Assembly: GCA_027922465.2 (NCBI GenBank)
Contig: BQMF02000166.1
Span: forward strand, 62,001 to 126,000
Origin: Turritopsis dohrnii
Taxonomy: Eukaryota; Cnidaria; Hydrozoa; Anthoathecata; Oceaniidae
Direction of reading: 5' to 3'
Length of the DNA stretch: 64,000 nt
Below the pieces are notes generated by a model. It was not told the origin of the DNA, did not search any database, and saw nothing but the letters and a program-made list of their open reading frames with translations. Both the position numbers and the translations under genes were made by a program. Positions 10,976 through 22,862 of the stretch are shown piece by piece (the stretch's first letter is position 1; each line of letters opens with the position of its first letter).

Positions 10976-12313
10976 AATTTGTTAAACTGTCTGATATTCA
11001 TTGTTATTTCATAAAATCTATAAATAATTTTCATTCATTCAAAAAGTTCATGTCGAAACTCTTCCTGAATATATGACAATTCATTCGAATAAAAATAAAG
11101 TGAACTGGGAGTTAGTTTGGTCCGTGAATGATATCTCAACAGCCTCGTGTGTCTGTAAATAAACAAAACAAAATAAAAAATGACGTCGGCTGGCAGGCGA
11201 GATTATTTGACAGTTCGTGTCTCTTGTCTTCTCATCAATTATTAACCTGTGAAAGATAGAAACTTCATATCGAAAATATCACAGTATACATCATGCTTTG
11301 TGAGCAGGCTAATGAAGCAAATGAGAAAGAGTACAAAAACAGTACAAAAACAGTAACTTTTTGTTTTGAAATTTGACCGTCAGAATTTCAGCTCTGACCG
11401 CCAAAATAGCGATGTCAGCGGTCATCATCACCGTCGGACAAATTTGAGTTATTTTGTGCGCTGCTATAATAGTTACTGATTCTCTCAATTTCGTAGTGAC
11501 CGGTGAGTCGATATTGGCCAATAAAACTTTAAATTTATTTACCAAAGAAGGTAAAATTCAGTTCATGGAAATTCATATAAATTTTTCTTTTTCTCCAGTT
11601 ACAAAAGAAATCTGAAATAATTTGTATTGAACTTTGATTGACTTTCAAATATTTTTCATAATGGCACACAATTGTAGGAAATGACTACGACTAAATATTT
11701 GCTTTTGATATTTGTCAATTTTCCTAATTCTGAACACAAATCAAATCCAACTGTCATAAATTAAAAACACTGCACGTCCCATACTGTTAATCAAATGAAA
11801 AGACATTTCTGCAAATGAGCATGGATGCATCAGCTCATTGACCAGAATCTTTTTGGATTCCAAATTGGGAAAATTGCTGGTCATCGTTGGTCTTCAGACA
11901 TCATCGCTGCCTGAATGACTTTTTTTTAAATGAGCCTGAATCCAATTTACCAACAAAAGACCAACACTTACAATATCTCTGGTAGCAAGTTCACTAAATT
12001 GCAAGATTTTGGGCAGAGGCATCCATAAGTATACAAACAATTCCAGCTTGTCACACGAAAGTTTTCACAGTATGTAAACGATCCCTCAAATAAAATTCAA
12101 CACGGCAGAATAAAGCAACCTGTCTTGATGAGAGAGACTCCCAGATGGGGAAGCAATTTGTCACAAGGGATGGAAATTTCCCTTGTGGATACTTCTTTCC
12201 ATACTGATAATGAAAATATCAATTAATATTTATCCTTATTTAAAAAGGCAAGTAAAATTATGCAAATTTAAGCCCAAAAAAACGGATTTGCGGGATTTTT
12301 TTTGCGAATTAGC

Positions 12314-12645
12314 CAAAAATTTATTTATTTATTTTTTTTATTTTACGAATGTTTACCCAGGATAGCCTCTTCAGTTCCGTAAGGTACTGTTATCAATGAG
12401 GGTCCTGCGAAGGAGGTCCTAGAGCATTTAAAGCCCTCATTTGGGCTACGGAAGCTGTAATGACAGGAACCGCTCAACTAGACAACCACCCTAGACATCA
12501 TTCCTACTCTCTTGCTGAGTGCTAAGCAGAGAGGATTGATTCACACTGTTATAGTCGCTGGCATGACTCGGTCGGGGATTGAACCCGCGACCTCCCGAAC
12601 AGGAAGCGAGCACTCTCCCACAAGGCTACCAGTCGGTTCGATCTT
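12314..12645 (-). repeat. tRNA-derived SINE
   Basis: Read on the minus strand the head has a pol III A box TAGCCTTGTGG (12618-12628) and a B box GGTTCAATCCC (12575-12585) at normal tRNA-like spacing. An unrelated body follows, and then an A-rich (TAAA)n tail at about 12314-12346. This is the structure of a tRNA-derived SINE. No second copy was seen in the window. Confidence 0.8.
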
Positions 12646-14459
12646 AGAATCTTAGAATTTGTGCGACAAACTTGAGCGACTCAAAGACAAACTTGTAAAA
12701 ATCAAATTTATCCTTTTATCCTTTACTCATCATCATTTCCATTATCGAGAATATCAAAATTATTCCTTTGTAAAATTTTAAGAATCTCCCTCAATGTTAT
12801 CTGTACAATCAAGAAAAAAAAGTTCCGAATACTACTAATAATGATGTAATAGAGATAGATTGAAAAGTAAAATATTATGTCTTCTTGTTTTGGGGTCCAT
12901 TATTTCCATATATTAATCATTCTATGGTCTGCAGATACAATTTCCTTCCCCTTTACGTGTATAATTTGGGAAAAAAATTGCTCTAAAAATGAGAGAAAGC
13001 TTATTAATTGCAAGGGAAATTTTTGCGATTTCATTGCAAAATTACAAAAATAGATCCTGCGATTAATAGCGCTGCAAGAAATTCTCCTAGCATTGTACGA
13101 AGGTAGTATATAATATAATTTTGTGCTTGTGTTTTATTGTTTTTTTCTTCATTTTTGTCTTCTTATGAGTTGATGTGTGTTATTGCTACTGTAATTATGT
13201 TTACATTTACCTTACATTTACACCTACCTTACATATTTTTTAACACTTTCTCTGATTAATAACTACTAACATATAGATGAGTTTTTAAGTGACGTGATGT
13301 TTATAAACATTAGTGTTTTTTGCTCGATAATTGCTGTGAGTTTCAACATAAATGCTTAATAGATCAAGTCAATTTCCTACCAATATGCGCACGCATCTTG
13401 GTTGGCAATTAGATGCTCTCTGCACACTGTCGGTTAAACCGGTTCTCAGGAGGCGTTTTTAAGACAAAAAAAAATTATTAAAAATAATACTCATTAGCAC
13501 ATATATTTTTACTATAAATTAACTTCTTACGATTCAGCTTGTAATTTAATTTTACAACTAATGATGACAACAGAAATGTCGAAACATGTTTTAAAAAAAG
13601 TTGTATTGTTCGTAAAAATAATGATTAAAAAACTTGTGCCATTATAAGGTCTTTTAACTTTTTTTTGTTCATTCAAAATTTTAAGCTACAAAATTGAAGT
13701 GTTTAACAGTATATAAAAGAACACAATAAAATAGAATAATTTAGTAAGAATCACCTAGTTTTCCCTTAAGGCATGTAAAAATGTTTTGAAGAAAAAGAAA
13801 ACATAATTTTGAGTGCCATGACATAAATAAATCTATGCAACTTGCCTGACTTTTTCTCCCTCCTGAAATTTTATCCCATCCAATTCGGATACATGGTTGT
13901 TGATGTCTTGATTCAATACACTTCAATGTAAATTTATACTGTTGTATTCTCGCATCTGTAAAACCTAACTCGACTGTTAGAGGAACCAAAATAGGTATAT
14001 ATATACTTCTTTGATTCTTGTTGATAACTTTTAGCAGCGTTTCGCACCAGAATGCACTAGTTAAAATAAAGGGTGGGAGGAGAGGGCGCATTAAAACAGA
14101 TAATTTATTGATTCATTCGAATGAAGAGAAATCTTTTTGTACTGTAAATATATTTATTTCGTCCGACACAAATGATGTATTTTTCAAAAATCAGAGTTGC
14201 GCTTTAAACTTTCTGATTTTGAACTGAAAAAATTTAAAGTTAGTAACAACGGGCGTACAACTGGGGCGTGAAGAACTGCGATCTTACACACACACGGACG
14301 GACGGACGGACTGACAGACACGGGGAAATGAAAGATCAGCTACCTTGCGGCGCTGACCAAATATCTTTATTATTAAGCAGCACATGCAAATATTAGAGTA
14401 AAAATATATCTTTTATTTTGTTGAAACTCTGTCTTAAGGTGAATTAAAGTGAAAACGTA

Positions 14460-14949
14460 GATTTCCAGGGGGTAAAATAATGATTTGTGTGATTCTAGTT
14501 TTTCTTTCTGGAGAGTTTTCCTTTTGCTTTTTCTGGTTTCTACCTATTCTGCAACTTAAATTCATTTAATAAGAGCTAATTTTCGATTTTTTTTGAAAGA
14601 AAAGACCAAAAAATTAATGAAACTGATGCAAAAAGCTTCCGCTGACCCCCTGGATTCGTAAACGTTTGATCTTTTATAACTCGTTACCAACTCATTTTTA
14701 GGGTAAGGTTCTTTATTGACTTTTTATCCTTATATCAAGAGCTTTCTAATGATATATAATAGTATATATTTTGTGCAAAAATTTTTTTGTTGCTATGGAA
14801 ACGTATTCTGGTCTGTAAATTACACAGAACGAAAATTTTGAAAGTGGCTCCCAGTCTCAAAACTTTCAGATTTTGATAAATATTATGTTCACCAAATTTC
14901 ATGCTTCTATCTTCAAAAGCACAATTTTTGCACGATTTTCCCTCACTAT
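14460..14949 (-). repeat. Right copy of the long inverted repeat
   Basis: Reverse-complement partner of 6812-7310. The outermost base of the homology is at 14949 (complement of TAGTGAGGG) and the inner limit lies near the ACCCCCTGG at about 14468-14476. It starts just outside the right end of the Helentron-like shell. Confidence 0.55.
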
Positions 14950-16387
14950 TTGTTGACCTATTACTATTACTATTACTATTACTATTATTTTATAAATGTG
15001 TCAACTTACGAGCATGCAGTAAGTCGTCTTTGAGCGAGTCCTGTTAACGTTAAAGAAATAGTTTCTATTGTCAGAATTCTGGGTGTACCATAACACTTCT
15101 GAACGAAGGTGCTTTTTACTTATGCACTGACACACATTTTTTGTATTTCAAGCTAACGGTATAGCTGTTTTAAGCTGTACTGAGTTTTACTACTTGACCA
15201 AATTTCGTCACATTCCTTTTTATTATATTCATTGAACCTAAGAAGTTTGCGAGATAAGCAAGATTCTCATAAACATTGAGGAACCGGGACAAGAAAGCAT
15301 GAGTTTGAAAGAGATAATCGCGATGCTGGACGACAATCTAGAGCGATGTCATGTCTATAATAATGAAAGCTAAGAAATGCTGTCCACCATCACAAAAAAG
15401 ATCGATCACCTCCACCTGAAGAAACGAAAGCAGTCCTCGATCAAATACCGGGTGTCACACAAAAAACTTTATATAAAATAAATTCCAATAAAATTCGAAA
15501 AATTTCCTTGGGCTTAAATTAATCTAATCATTTGTTTACCTCATTTTCCAGATCCATTTTTAATAGTTCTAATGAGATTTTATCAGAGCTCTGCTGACAT
15601 CATCATTAGGGTTGCATATATCCTCAATGGCTTCAGTTCTACAAGACTCATGTGACAATTTGAGCTCATCATCGAACTACAAAAATGTTTGAAAGAACGA
15701 GACATGACGTAATTTTGTGCTCATTGGCCCAAACAAATTTAACAAAGTTTTCATCATGAATCAGTCATCATTTAGTTGAAGCATTAACCTGAAGTAGGGA
15801 ATTATTTTTCCTTCAAAATTAATACAGTTTTCTTTTTTACTGCTAAAGATTTTTTTTCGACTGGCGATATTTTCGACGACGGAATTTTTTCGGTCGAGAA
15901 TTTTATTTTTGAATTATATGGCTCGCATAAGTATGAAACGGAGTGCCGCTTCGGAAAATACACGTTCAGAAGGTCGGTTGGCGGCATTGCTTGCGGCATT
16001 GCTTTTTGCACCACTCGAAACTATATTACAAGTGTTTTCACCAAATAAGGGATCACCATCAAGAGAAAAGTTCCACATTTTTTTTAATTGTTTTTTTTTT
16101 AATTGTCTAATTCGTTGCGCACTCAATGAAAATAACTTCATTTAATTTCAAAAGCCTTTTATTTGATAATAGAAAGTCGTAATGCTCTTATAGAGATGTT
16201 TAACATATAAGCTTGGAAAAGAAAAAGAAGTAAACAGAAGTCTTTTAACTACAACGTTTGAGTTATATAATGTACAGTAACAGTAGTCGTAACTGCGCCA
16301 GATACGAAACCCCCACTCTTGGGAGGAAACGTATTCTTGGAACCATGCAGCAGTATTAGCTCGCCAAGTATACAAACAAAGTACTAT
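14950..16387. other. No gene recognised
   Basis: It contains a (TATTAC)n microsatellite at about 14961-14992. Open frames around 15802-16145 on both strands overlap each other, and I see no known motif in them. The region looks like decayed repeat DNA. Confidence 0.4.
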
Positions 16388-16525
16388 TATAGTCTGTTCA
16401 AAAAAAATGTGCACTAATTTCAGTTATCATGTGGAAACCAGATTTAGCAAATTACATCAATTCCCTTGAGCCTGGTTTTTATATAAAAGCTGAAATTAGT
16501 GCACATTTTTTTTGAACAGACTATA
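16388..16525. mobile_element. 138-bp hairpin MITE, TA target
   Basis: Near-perfect inverted repeats of about 37 bases (TATAGTCTGTTCAAAAAAAA... and its complement) occupy both halves, leaving a loop of about 65 bases. TA at each border fits a Tc1/mariner-type MITE. It lies just downstream of the LINE 3' end. Confidence 0.85.
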
Positions 16526-16778
16526 ATAAATTACTTCGTAAAAATATTTTCAAAATGAATATAATGCAGTATTAAATTAATGATTTATTATTTTTTTTTT
16601 TTTTTATTAAAATTTATTTAACGTCAATTAGAAATATACAAAAATAAAAATGAAGTTAAAAAATGTCGTCTCTCCGATGAAATGCAGTAATACATTTCAA
16701 AGGAGAGTACAACTAGCCCAATTCGGCTAATTAAAATTGACGGTCAAAAATTAAAAACAATGATAAAAATCTCATATT

Positions 16779-18500
16779 TTATCTCCTTTGAGTAAAATAG
16801 TACCTTTGTGCGCACAGACGGCATTTACAGCTATGATCGGGCAAGGTTCTTATTGAAGACGAGAAGGTACTAAGATTTTTCGCTTCCCTGACACTAGCGG
16901 GAAGTTCATTCCACAGGTTTGCTCCTATACATGACACTGTCTGTAATCCGTGACGTGTAGTTCGAACAGTTTTTCGAACCAAGTCACACTGACGTCTAGT
17001 TTTGTAAGGGATATCCTCCTTGAAATTGAAAACGTTCTCCATATAAGAAGGGTTGAGACCTGTTTTAGTCTTATACACTTCTTTCAGGAGAACCTCACAA
17101 TTTCTTCGATGAATGCATACATGTGGACTATCACAACAAATTTTCTCCATTTTATTTTGCATCCTCTGAAGCCTCTAAAGATTCCCCTTCCCAGCAAAGG
17201 ACCAAATGAGAGGACAATAAGATAGTTCAGAAGATACAAAAGAATTTGCAGCAACCTTACGCTGAAAGGTTGAAAAATATGGTGAAATTCGCTTCAAGGC
17301 ACCAATTTTGGCTCTGACTCTCTTGCACAGTTAATCAACATGCTTCCTGTAAGAGAGTTTGTTGTCAATAATGATGCTTAGAAGTTTCACCTCTTGTACT
17401 TCTTTCAAAATAAAGTTGTCTATATTTAAATAAAAATCAAAGTCATACTTTTTCTTAAAACCTTTAAGAACAATAAGTTTGCATTTGGAAGGATTCAATT
17501 GTAGTCCATTATCCTTATACCATGATGAAACGATGGACATGTTGTCATGCAAACATCTCATAACGGCAGAAGGATCCTTGCCATAAGTATACAACGTATT
17601 ATCATCTGCATAGTTGCAAATAAAAACATGAGGATCAGAAAGAAACATAAAAAGGTCGTTTATATATATATTAAATAACAGTGGCCCAAGTACAGATCCT
17701 TGGGGCACACGCATCAAAATATCTTTGGTTGTACTATAATTATTTCCTACATATACGTACTGAGACCTGCACTGTAGATAACTTTGGACATAACGTAATG
17801 CAGGTTTAGAAAATCCGTAGGCATATAATTTCGCCAACAGAAGCTCGTGATTAATACAATCGAAAGCTTTTGAAAGGTCCATCAATATACCTCCGACAAC
17901 ATCTCCTTTATCTAATGCACTATGCCATTTTTCGATCATAGAGAGTAGAGCATGCTGAGTACTATATTGAGACCTGAAACCAGATAGAAGTGGAGACAGC
18001 TTGGAAGACATTAAGTCAGAAATATCATTATACATTTTTCTTTCATAAACCTTTGAAAAATTTGGCAATAAACTAATAGACCTATAATTTTCTTTTTTCG
18101 TCTTTTCACCTTTCTTGAATACAGGAATCACGTGAGCTTCTTTCATACTTTCTGGAAAAATACTCGTTTCACAGCTGTTGTTATATAATTTCGTCAACAC
18201 TTCATTATAAAAATCAATATTTTCTTTCACCAGTTTAGTCGGTAGATCATTTCGAGGTGTCGATTTCTTTATATCTAATTTCTCGATATGCTTTTTCATT
18301 TCACTTTTGTCAACAGTGCTAAAGTTGAAACTCGTACCAACAGGAAATGCATTCTCAATAGCAATTATACTTGGATGTGATTTATGCTCATGAATAATTC
18401 TATCAATATCATCTTCAAAAGCACAGTCAGCACTCAGTTCTTTTGGTATGTTATTAATATCTAGAGTACTAGTAATAGAGACGAAATAATCATTCATCAC
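16779..18500 (-). pseudogene. LINE reverse transcriptase
   Basis: The RT palm is nearly intact. Visible motifs are HVIPVFKKGEK, NYRSISLLPNFSKVYE, LSGFRSQYSTQHAL, GGILMDLSKAFDCINHELL, VPQGSVLGPLLFNIYINDL and NYADDNTLYT, the catalytic YADD. An in-frame stop at 17331 ends the main frame. The same frame resumes as CKRVRAKIGALKRI and SELSYCPLIW and, after another stop, runs to 16779 (LWNELPASVREA). The intact YADD and modest number of breaks suggest a fairly recent copy, now dead. Confidence 0.9.
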
Positions 18501-18655
18501 TTCACAATATTTTTGTCTTCAATCAATATGTTCAATTTTTCGCATGATGATTTATCATTGAAGATTGGTTTTACATTGCGCCAGAACTTTTTTTGATCGT
18601 TTAAAATCTTCCGTATAAATTTCGTACACTTATTTCTCTGGATTTTGAAATTCAC

Positions 18656-19613
18656 TCAATTGATTGTAGTCGGACATTTGTTGTATTTATTTCGAGCTTT
18701 GGATCTTATCATAATTTCTTTTCGTAATCTTTTGTTCATGAAAGGAGCATCATTACTCCTCACATACTTTTTCTTCAATGGGAGATGTTTATTCACAATT
18801 TCATTAAATTTATGTTGAAAATTATCAAAATCAAAATCATTTGATTGCTGGATTGTTTTCACCATATTTTGTATATCAGACTCAAACAGCTTTTTGTTGA
18901 ATTTATTGTAGGATCGATAATGTAATATTCTTAGTTTTTTTTTAGGTGGTCGTTTATTCAGGACAGTCACTGTCAGTTGATGAAACTCAGAAAGACCAGT
19001 CTCTAAGACAGACGTTTTTACAAAATTCGCCTTGTTTGGCACCCATATGTGGTTAATTATAGATGGATTATTAATTGATTTGAAACATGTTGGTTCCTTC
19101 ACAATCATTTAAACCTTGATCATTTCTGAAATTGTCAAGACAATTATCGTGAATATCAATATTGAAATCACCCAAAATTATCACATTCTCATAATCAAAG
19201 TCATCCAATTGGTCTTCAAGATGAGAGATGAATTTTTTTGGTGAATGAGATGGTGGTTTATACAATCCAACAATTAACCACTTTTGTGATCGTATATTCA
19301 ATTCGATACATATAACTTCCAAGCTATCAGCATGTCGAGTATTCTCCAGTTTGGTGCATATTAAGTTCTCCTTCACATATAACATTAACCCTCCTCCATT
19401 TTTATTGCGATCACATCTGAATGGGGCATGATAACCATCCATTTTTAATTGTGAGTTAGTGAAAGAATTGTCCAGCTTTGTTTCAGATATTAAAAACACA
19501 TCGATGTTGTCACGAAACATTGCATCCATTTGACTAAATTTATTTCTGACAGAGTTTATATTAAGGTGTCCTATTAATATCTTTTCAGGATATTTCCCCT
19601 TCAGAAGATTCAA
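18656..19613 (-). pseudogene. LINE AP-like endonuclease and linker
   Basis: The endonuclease motifs appear in order: IGHLNINSVRNKF, VFLISETKLD, GGGLMLYVKENL, LIVGLYKPPSHSP and VIILGDFNIDIHDN (catalytic D and N). The frame shifts near 19090, then continues as TCFKSINNPSIINHIWVP, the T-S-x-I...D/N...S.H substrate-strand region. The 18500-18656 interval joining it to RT has stops. Confidence 0.88.
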
Positions 19614-19785
19614 TGGGTTTGAAATAGTTTCCTTACTGCTATCTATTTGCTGTGGGTTGCCATCAGTGTGTGCACTCCATCAACATTTTTCAATAGCTTC
19701 CACCAAGTTTTGAGATAAAACCTTTGTTCCTTTCTTATTCAAGTGAAGTTTGCTATTGTTGAGGTGAAGTGTTGGTTCTATGTTA

Positions 19786-20774
19786 TTACGGTAGCAGCGT
19801 AAGCGAATACCGTATTAAAACACCCTTGGACTCCTACTACTACTACTCCTCCTCCTACTCCTCCGGCTGAAACGGCAGTTTTTAGCCTACGCTTAACAGT
19901 CGATCAGATTTCGTTCAGAAAATCATATGAGATCTCACAAAGGAACGCAGTCTAAAAATATTCGAAGGTTCTATCCAGCAAACATTCTAAAATAAATTTT
20001 TCTAATATTTCATCGCTTAATAATACATGAAGAAAGAGATATTTTGGTAGTAAGGCTTTAAGTTAAAAGTAGTAAGTAGTTACTTTTACTAAAGGCCAAT
20101 TTCCATTCAAGAAAATATCCGCGCGGACGTAGGTAATCCACGCTCAGTGACTTAGAACGCATGCGTATTGGCTAATTCATAAGCGTAGTTATAACCGCTC
20201 AGCGAGCAAAAATAAAGTTAAAAAATTTTAACTTTTTTTAAGCCCGCCGATGTCCGCTGATAATTTCAGCCAATCGTGTCTTTTGATTTCCATTTGCAGC
20301 TGTTTGGCCGCTCGGAAAATTCTACGTCCGCGCGGGCATAAGCGTTGAATGGAAATCGGCCTTAAAGGTACGATTTTATCGTCGGTAGTTCAACCTTAAC
20401 GAACTTTTTAATTACATCTAAAGATTGTCAGCTATCTAAACCGTCATTTTGCATTAAATATTTCAAAGATCACAGTTTTTGGGAAGGTTTCTTGAGTCCA
20501 TGGAATCTTTGTTATTGTTTTTAATTTTTTTCGAAGCAGACGCGTTTTTTTACACATTTTTTCTTGAAAAAATTCGACTCATGTATGTACTCAAGACAAA
20601 GAAATGTAGTACATTTCTTTGTCTTGAAAATTATTTGCTGGTGGCGTTTCTTAATAAGACCCCATTTACATTCGATAAGACCTCTTTACACTAACTATTT
20701 TTTTATGGCAATTTTTGGTCGTGCTTTCGAAAGTATGCTGCTTGCTGCTACCGTTTTGCGCCATCTGGCTCTTG
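19786..20774 (+). mobile_element. HINE (Helentron-type), copy 1
   Basis: 5' end TTACGGTAGCAGCG, then AATACCGTATTAAAACACCC and a (CTCCTACT)-rich tract. 3' end GCTGCTACCG, then a GCCATCTGGC hairpin and the terminal CTCTTG. The two ends share the inverted GGTAGCAGC subterminal repeat. The host frame FIIHD-NIEP closes perfectly if exactly 19786-20774 is removed, which shows insertion between A and T with no target duplication. No coding capacity is seen. A MITE (20093-20362) is nested inside. Confidence 0.75.
20093..20362. mobile_element. 270-bp PIF/Harbinger-like MITE
   Basis: Inverted ends AGGCCAATTTCCATTCAA and AGGCCGATTTCCATTCAA (complement), then further matching CCGCGCGGACGTAG blocks, are flanked by TAA (20090-20092 and 20363-20365). 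A three-base TWA duplication is the PIF/Harbinger signature. Non-coding. Confidence 0.8.
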
Positions 20775-21454
20775 TCATGGATTATAAAATGAATGTTGCG
20801 TTCATTACACATCCTCTTCAAATTTTCATTTGCACCTTTCACTTTCCCAGCCCATTTGTCATTCCTGGTAATGATGCTTGAGATTGAAATCCTTGATTGT
20901 CATTGATTGATGACATGACAAGATCGATAATGTCTTGTGAAATTTCTGACGTACTTTATTTGATGATAGATCGTTAGTACCAACGTGAAGAATAATGTTT
21001 TTGGGTTTCAAGTCCAAAGTCGGTTTTATATAATCCTTCATGCATGTCGTTTTAGCACCCGGAAAGCACTTCACTCTTACGTTTGAAGATCCGAGTTTTT
21101 GCGACATTTTTAAACCATTGATGTTTTTCAATAAACTATCACCAATAATAACAGTATCAATTTCTGAGGGTTTGTTTCCACAATCATCTCCATAGTCAGC
21201 TATTTTTTCTAATCGTTTACGTAAAGATAATCTATCAGTACTGTGATGGAACCTTTCTTTGTGTGATTTTCTTACTAAGTTTAATTGTTCATCAAGGTTT
21301 TTGCTATCATCATCATCATCATTTTCATCATTTCGTGATGATTAATAATATCAAAAGAATAACTGTAATTCTAAAACATCGATTTACTGAGTTGGCGGCC
21401 AGTGTAAGAAAGACTTGTGCTTAACTGTTTGAATTGTTCATCTCCAAAATTTAC

Positions 21455-21890
21455 AACTTTTGATGAAAGTATTTGCAATATAGTTTCCAGGCCTCTTGAA
21501 TCTTCAATTCACGTTTAACTGTGATCTCGTTCCGTCGCATTTCGACTTTTTCCAGGAAGTTGAAATGTCACTGCAAGTAACTTTTTATTGTTTTGTGTTG
21601 GCCATGACATTAGGCCATTAGGGGAATAAGAATTAAATTTGGTGATAGCACTTGCAATATAGTTTCCAAGTCTCTTGAATCTTTAATCTTTAAAACTGTG
21701 ACCTCTTGTTTCGTCACATTTCGACTTTTTTTGAAAATATTCTAAGGGGTCAATATTTTCTACCACAGATCTCTTCTTATTCCGTTATATTTCGACTTTT
21801 TCCAGGAAATTTGGAATTGATAGAAACAAAAAGTGATATGGTATGTGTTGCGCCTGGATTTAGTAGTTTAGGGGAATAACACTTTTATCT
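21455..21890. repeat. Degenerate tandem repeats upstream of LINE
   Basis: A unit of about 180 bases with landmarks TTTGCAATATAGTTTCC, CTCTTGAATCTT and ATTTCGACTTTTT occurs twice in full (from about 21470 and about 21650), with a third partial copy (ATTTCGACTTTTTCCAGGAA near 21788). It sits at the 5' side of the minus-strand LINE and could be leader monomers of that element (inference). Confidence 0.55.
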
Positions 21891-22862
21891 TCTTTGCATT
21901 TTTGCTGACGAGTCATTTGCTCAGACACTTTTTCCTTAGATTGCAAACCTTAACAAAAGAGATTTTAACAACAGTAAACTTCTTCAGGGTATGTGTATGG
22001 CGAATCAAAACATGGTTGAGAACTAATAAAATGAACCCAAAACGTTTTAAGGTGTGAGTAAGGGAAAAATCATTGACTTTTTTGAAAAAAAGTTTTTTTG
22101 CACATCAGGATGAAAGGAACTCTGAATTTTCCAATGGTGAAACTATTTTTTCAGGAAGTGGATGGGAAGTCCGTTTATTTTCCAAAACTGTTGTATTAGC
22201 GGCTAATTTGTGTACATTAAAGACCATGAAAAAATAAAACATATTGATCATGTTGCGTATTGATCCTTTTGTTTCAAAATTCCGTTTCATAAATAATTAA
22301 TTAGTTCACGCAATAAAGAAAAATCTTTAAAGCTGTTTTTTTTCAGTGTTCACATTTCGTGTCAGAGCCACTTACGTTTGATGTTCCATTTACAAAACTA
22401 AAAAAGCTCTGACAGTGAGACTTGGTTTACTGAAAAGCTGAAGGGTAGATCTAAAAACGGTTTTTTTTTATCTTTTTAATTTGAACAGAATATGAGTTAT
22501 AGTCTTGAAAGCAAAAAAAATGAAAACAGAAAACGATACTTTTGAGAAATTGAAAATAACTCTGAAAATAATTTATTTGAGTAAAAAAAGAAAAAACCGT
22601 TTTTTACTCTATCTCTTGTGATTACAAAAGTGTAAAAAACATAAGTTAAACTTAACTCGTTTTGTAAATGGAGCTACGTTTTTACAACAAGGTTCGTTTT
22701 CTTTGACTCGTTCTAAAATCTTACATTTTTAGTTTACCTTAAAATTTTTAACATGGGCTTTTAGAGATGTAAATAAGCTTTCCAAAAATGTATCATACTT
22801 GATATAAACATATTCCTGTCAAAGGAATTAATTAAAAAACAAAAACACGTTTTTTTCTCTTA

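Larger units (their letters stand above)
10164..11463. mobile_element. TIR element CAGCGCACAAAATAAC
   Basis: Perfect 16-base inverted ends CAGCGCACAAAATAAC (10164-10179 and about 11448-11463) are followed by GACCGCC-rich subterminal repeats. No clear target duplication is visible. The interior has a short gene with a PIP-box (10823-10975) preceded by a tandem repeat. The superfamily is not certain; the CAG start suggests hAT or a relative. Confidence 0.75.
9380..14361 (-). mobile_element. Large Helentron/HINE-like shell
   Basis: The left end reads CAAGAGGCCCTGAGGCC (a GGCC hairpin) followed by AAGGTCAGCGC. The right end, on the other strand, begins TTTGGTCAGCGCCGC. Shared GGTCAGCGC subterminal inverted repeats plus a hairpin at one end match the Helentron/HINE plan seen more clearly at 19786-20774. 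The flanks are A on the left and T on the right with no duplication. Near the right end lies a (GACG)n tract (about 14285-14306). I found no Rep/helicase gene inside. It also holds another HINE-type terminus ending at 9751 (GGTAGCAG-type repeat plus CCATACGG hairpin). Confidence 0.45.
19620..21340 (-). pseudogene. LINE SGNH-hydrolase (esterase) domain, interrupted
   Basis: Upstream of the insertion the frame reads TVIIGDSLLKNINGLK (the GDS block), then KNIILHVGTNDLSSN (the GTND block) to FIIHD near 20780. Downstream of the insertion it resumes as NIEPTLHLNNSKLHLN, the H/N block closing the fold, to IEKC at about 19680. A TGA then separates it from the endonuclease in the same frame, so esterase and endonuclease-RT may have formed a single ORF before decay. 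Confidence 0.8.
16586..21470 (-). mobile_element. Near full-length CR1/L2-like LINE with esterase domain
   Basis: On the minus strand the order is 5' leader, SGNH esterase (about 21340-19660, interrupted), AP-endonuclease (19613-about 19100), linker, reverse transcriptase (18500-17331), C-terminal tail (to 16779) and A-run (about 16607-16590). The frame is broken by several stops and shifts. An SGNH esterase is typical of CR1/L2/Crack-like clades. A 989-bp Helentron-type element is inserted at 19786-20774. Confidence 0.85.

Noticed and set aside
12540..12645. A genuine tRNA gene
   Set aside because: A and B boxes are present, but no proper acceptor stem closes, and the head continues into a SINE body with an A-rich tail.
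14275..14325. (GACG)n and (CACA)n tract as a possible array
   Set aside because: Simple repeat inside the Helentron-like shell; no spacer structure, so not a CRISPR-like array.
15802..16145. Overlapping short frames on both strands near 15.9-16.1 kb
   Set aside because: No family motif, overlapping on opposite strands, AT-biased; cannot be told from chance.
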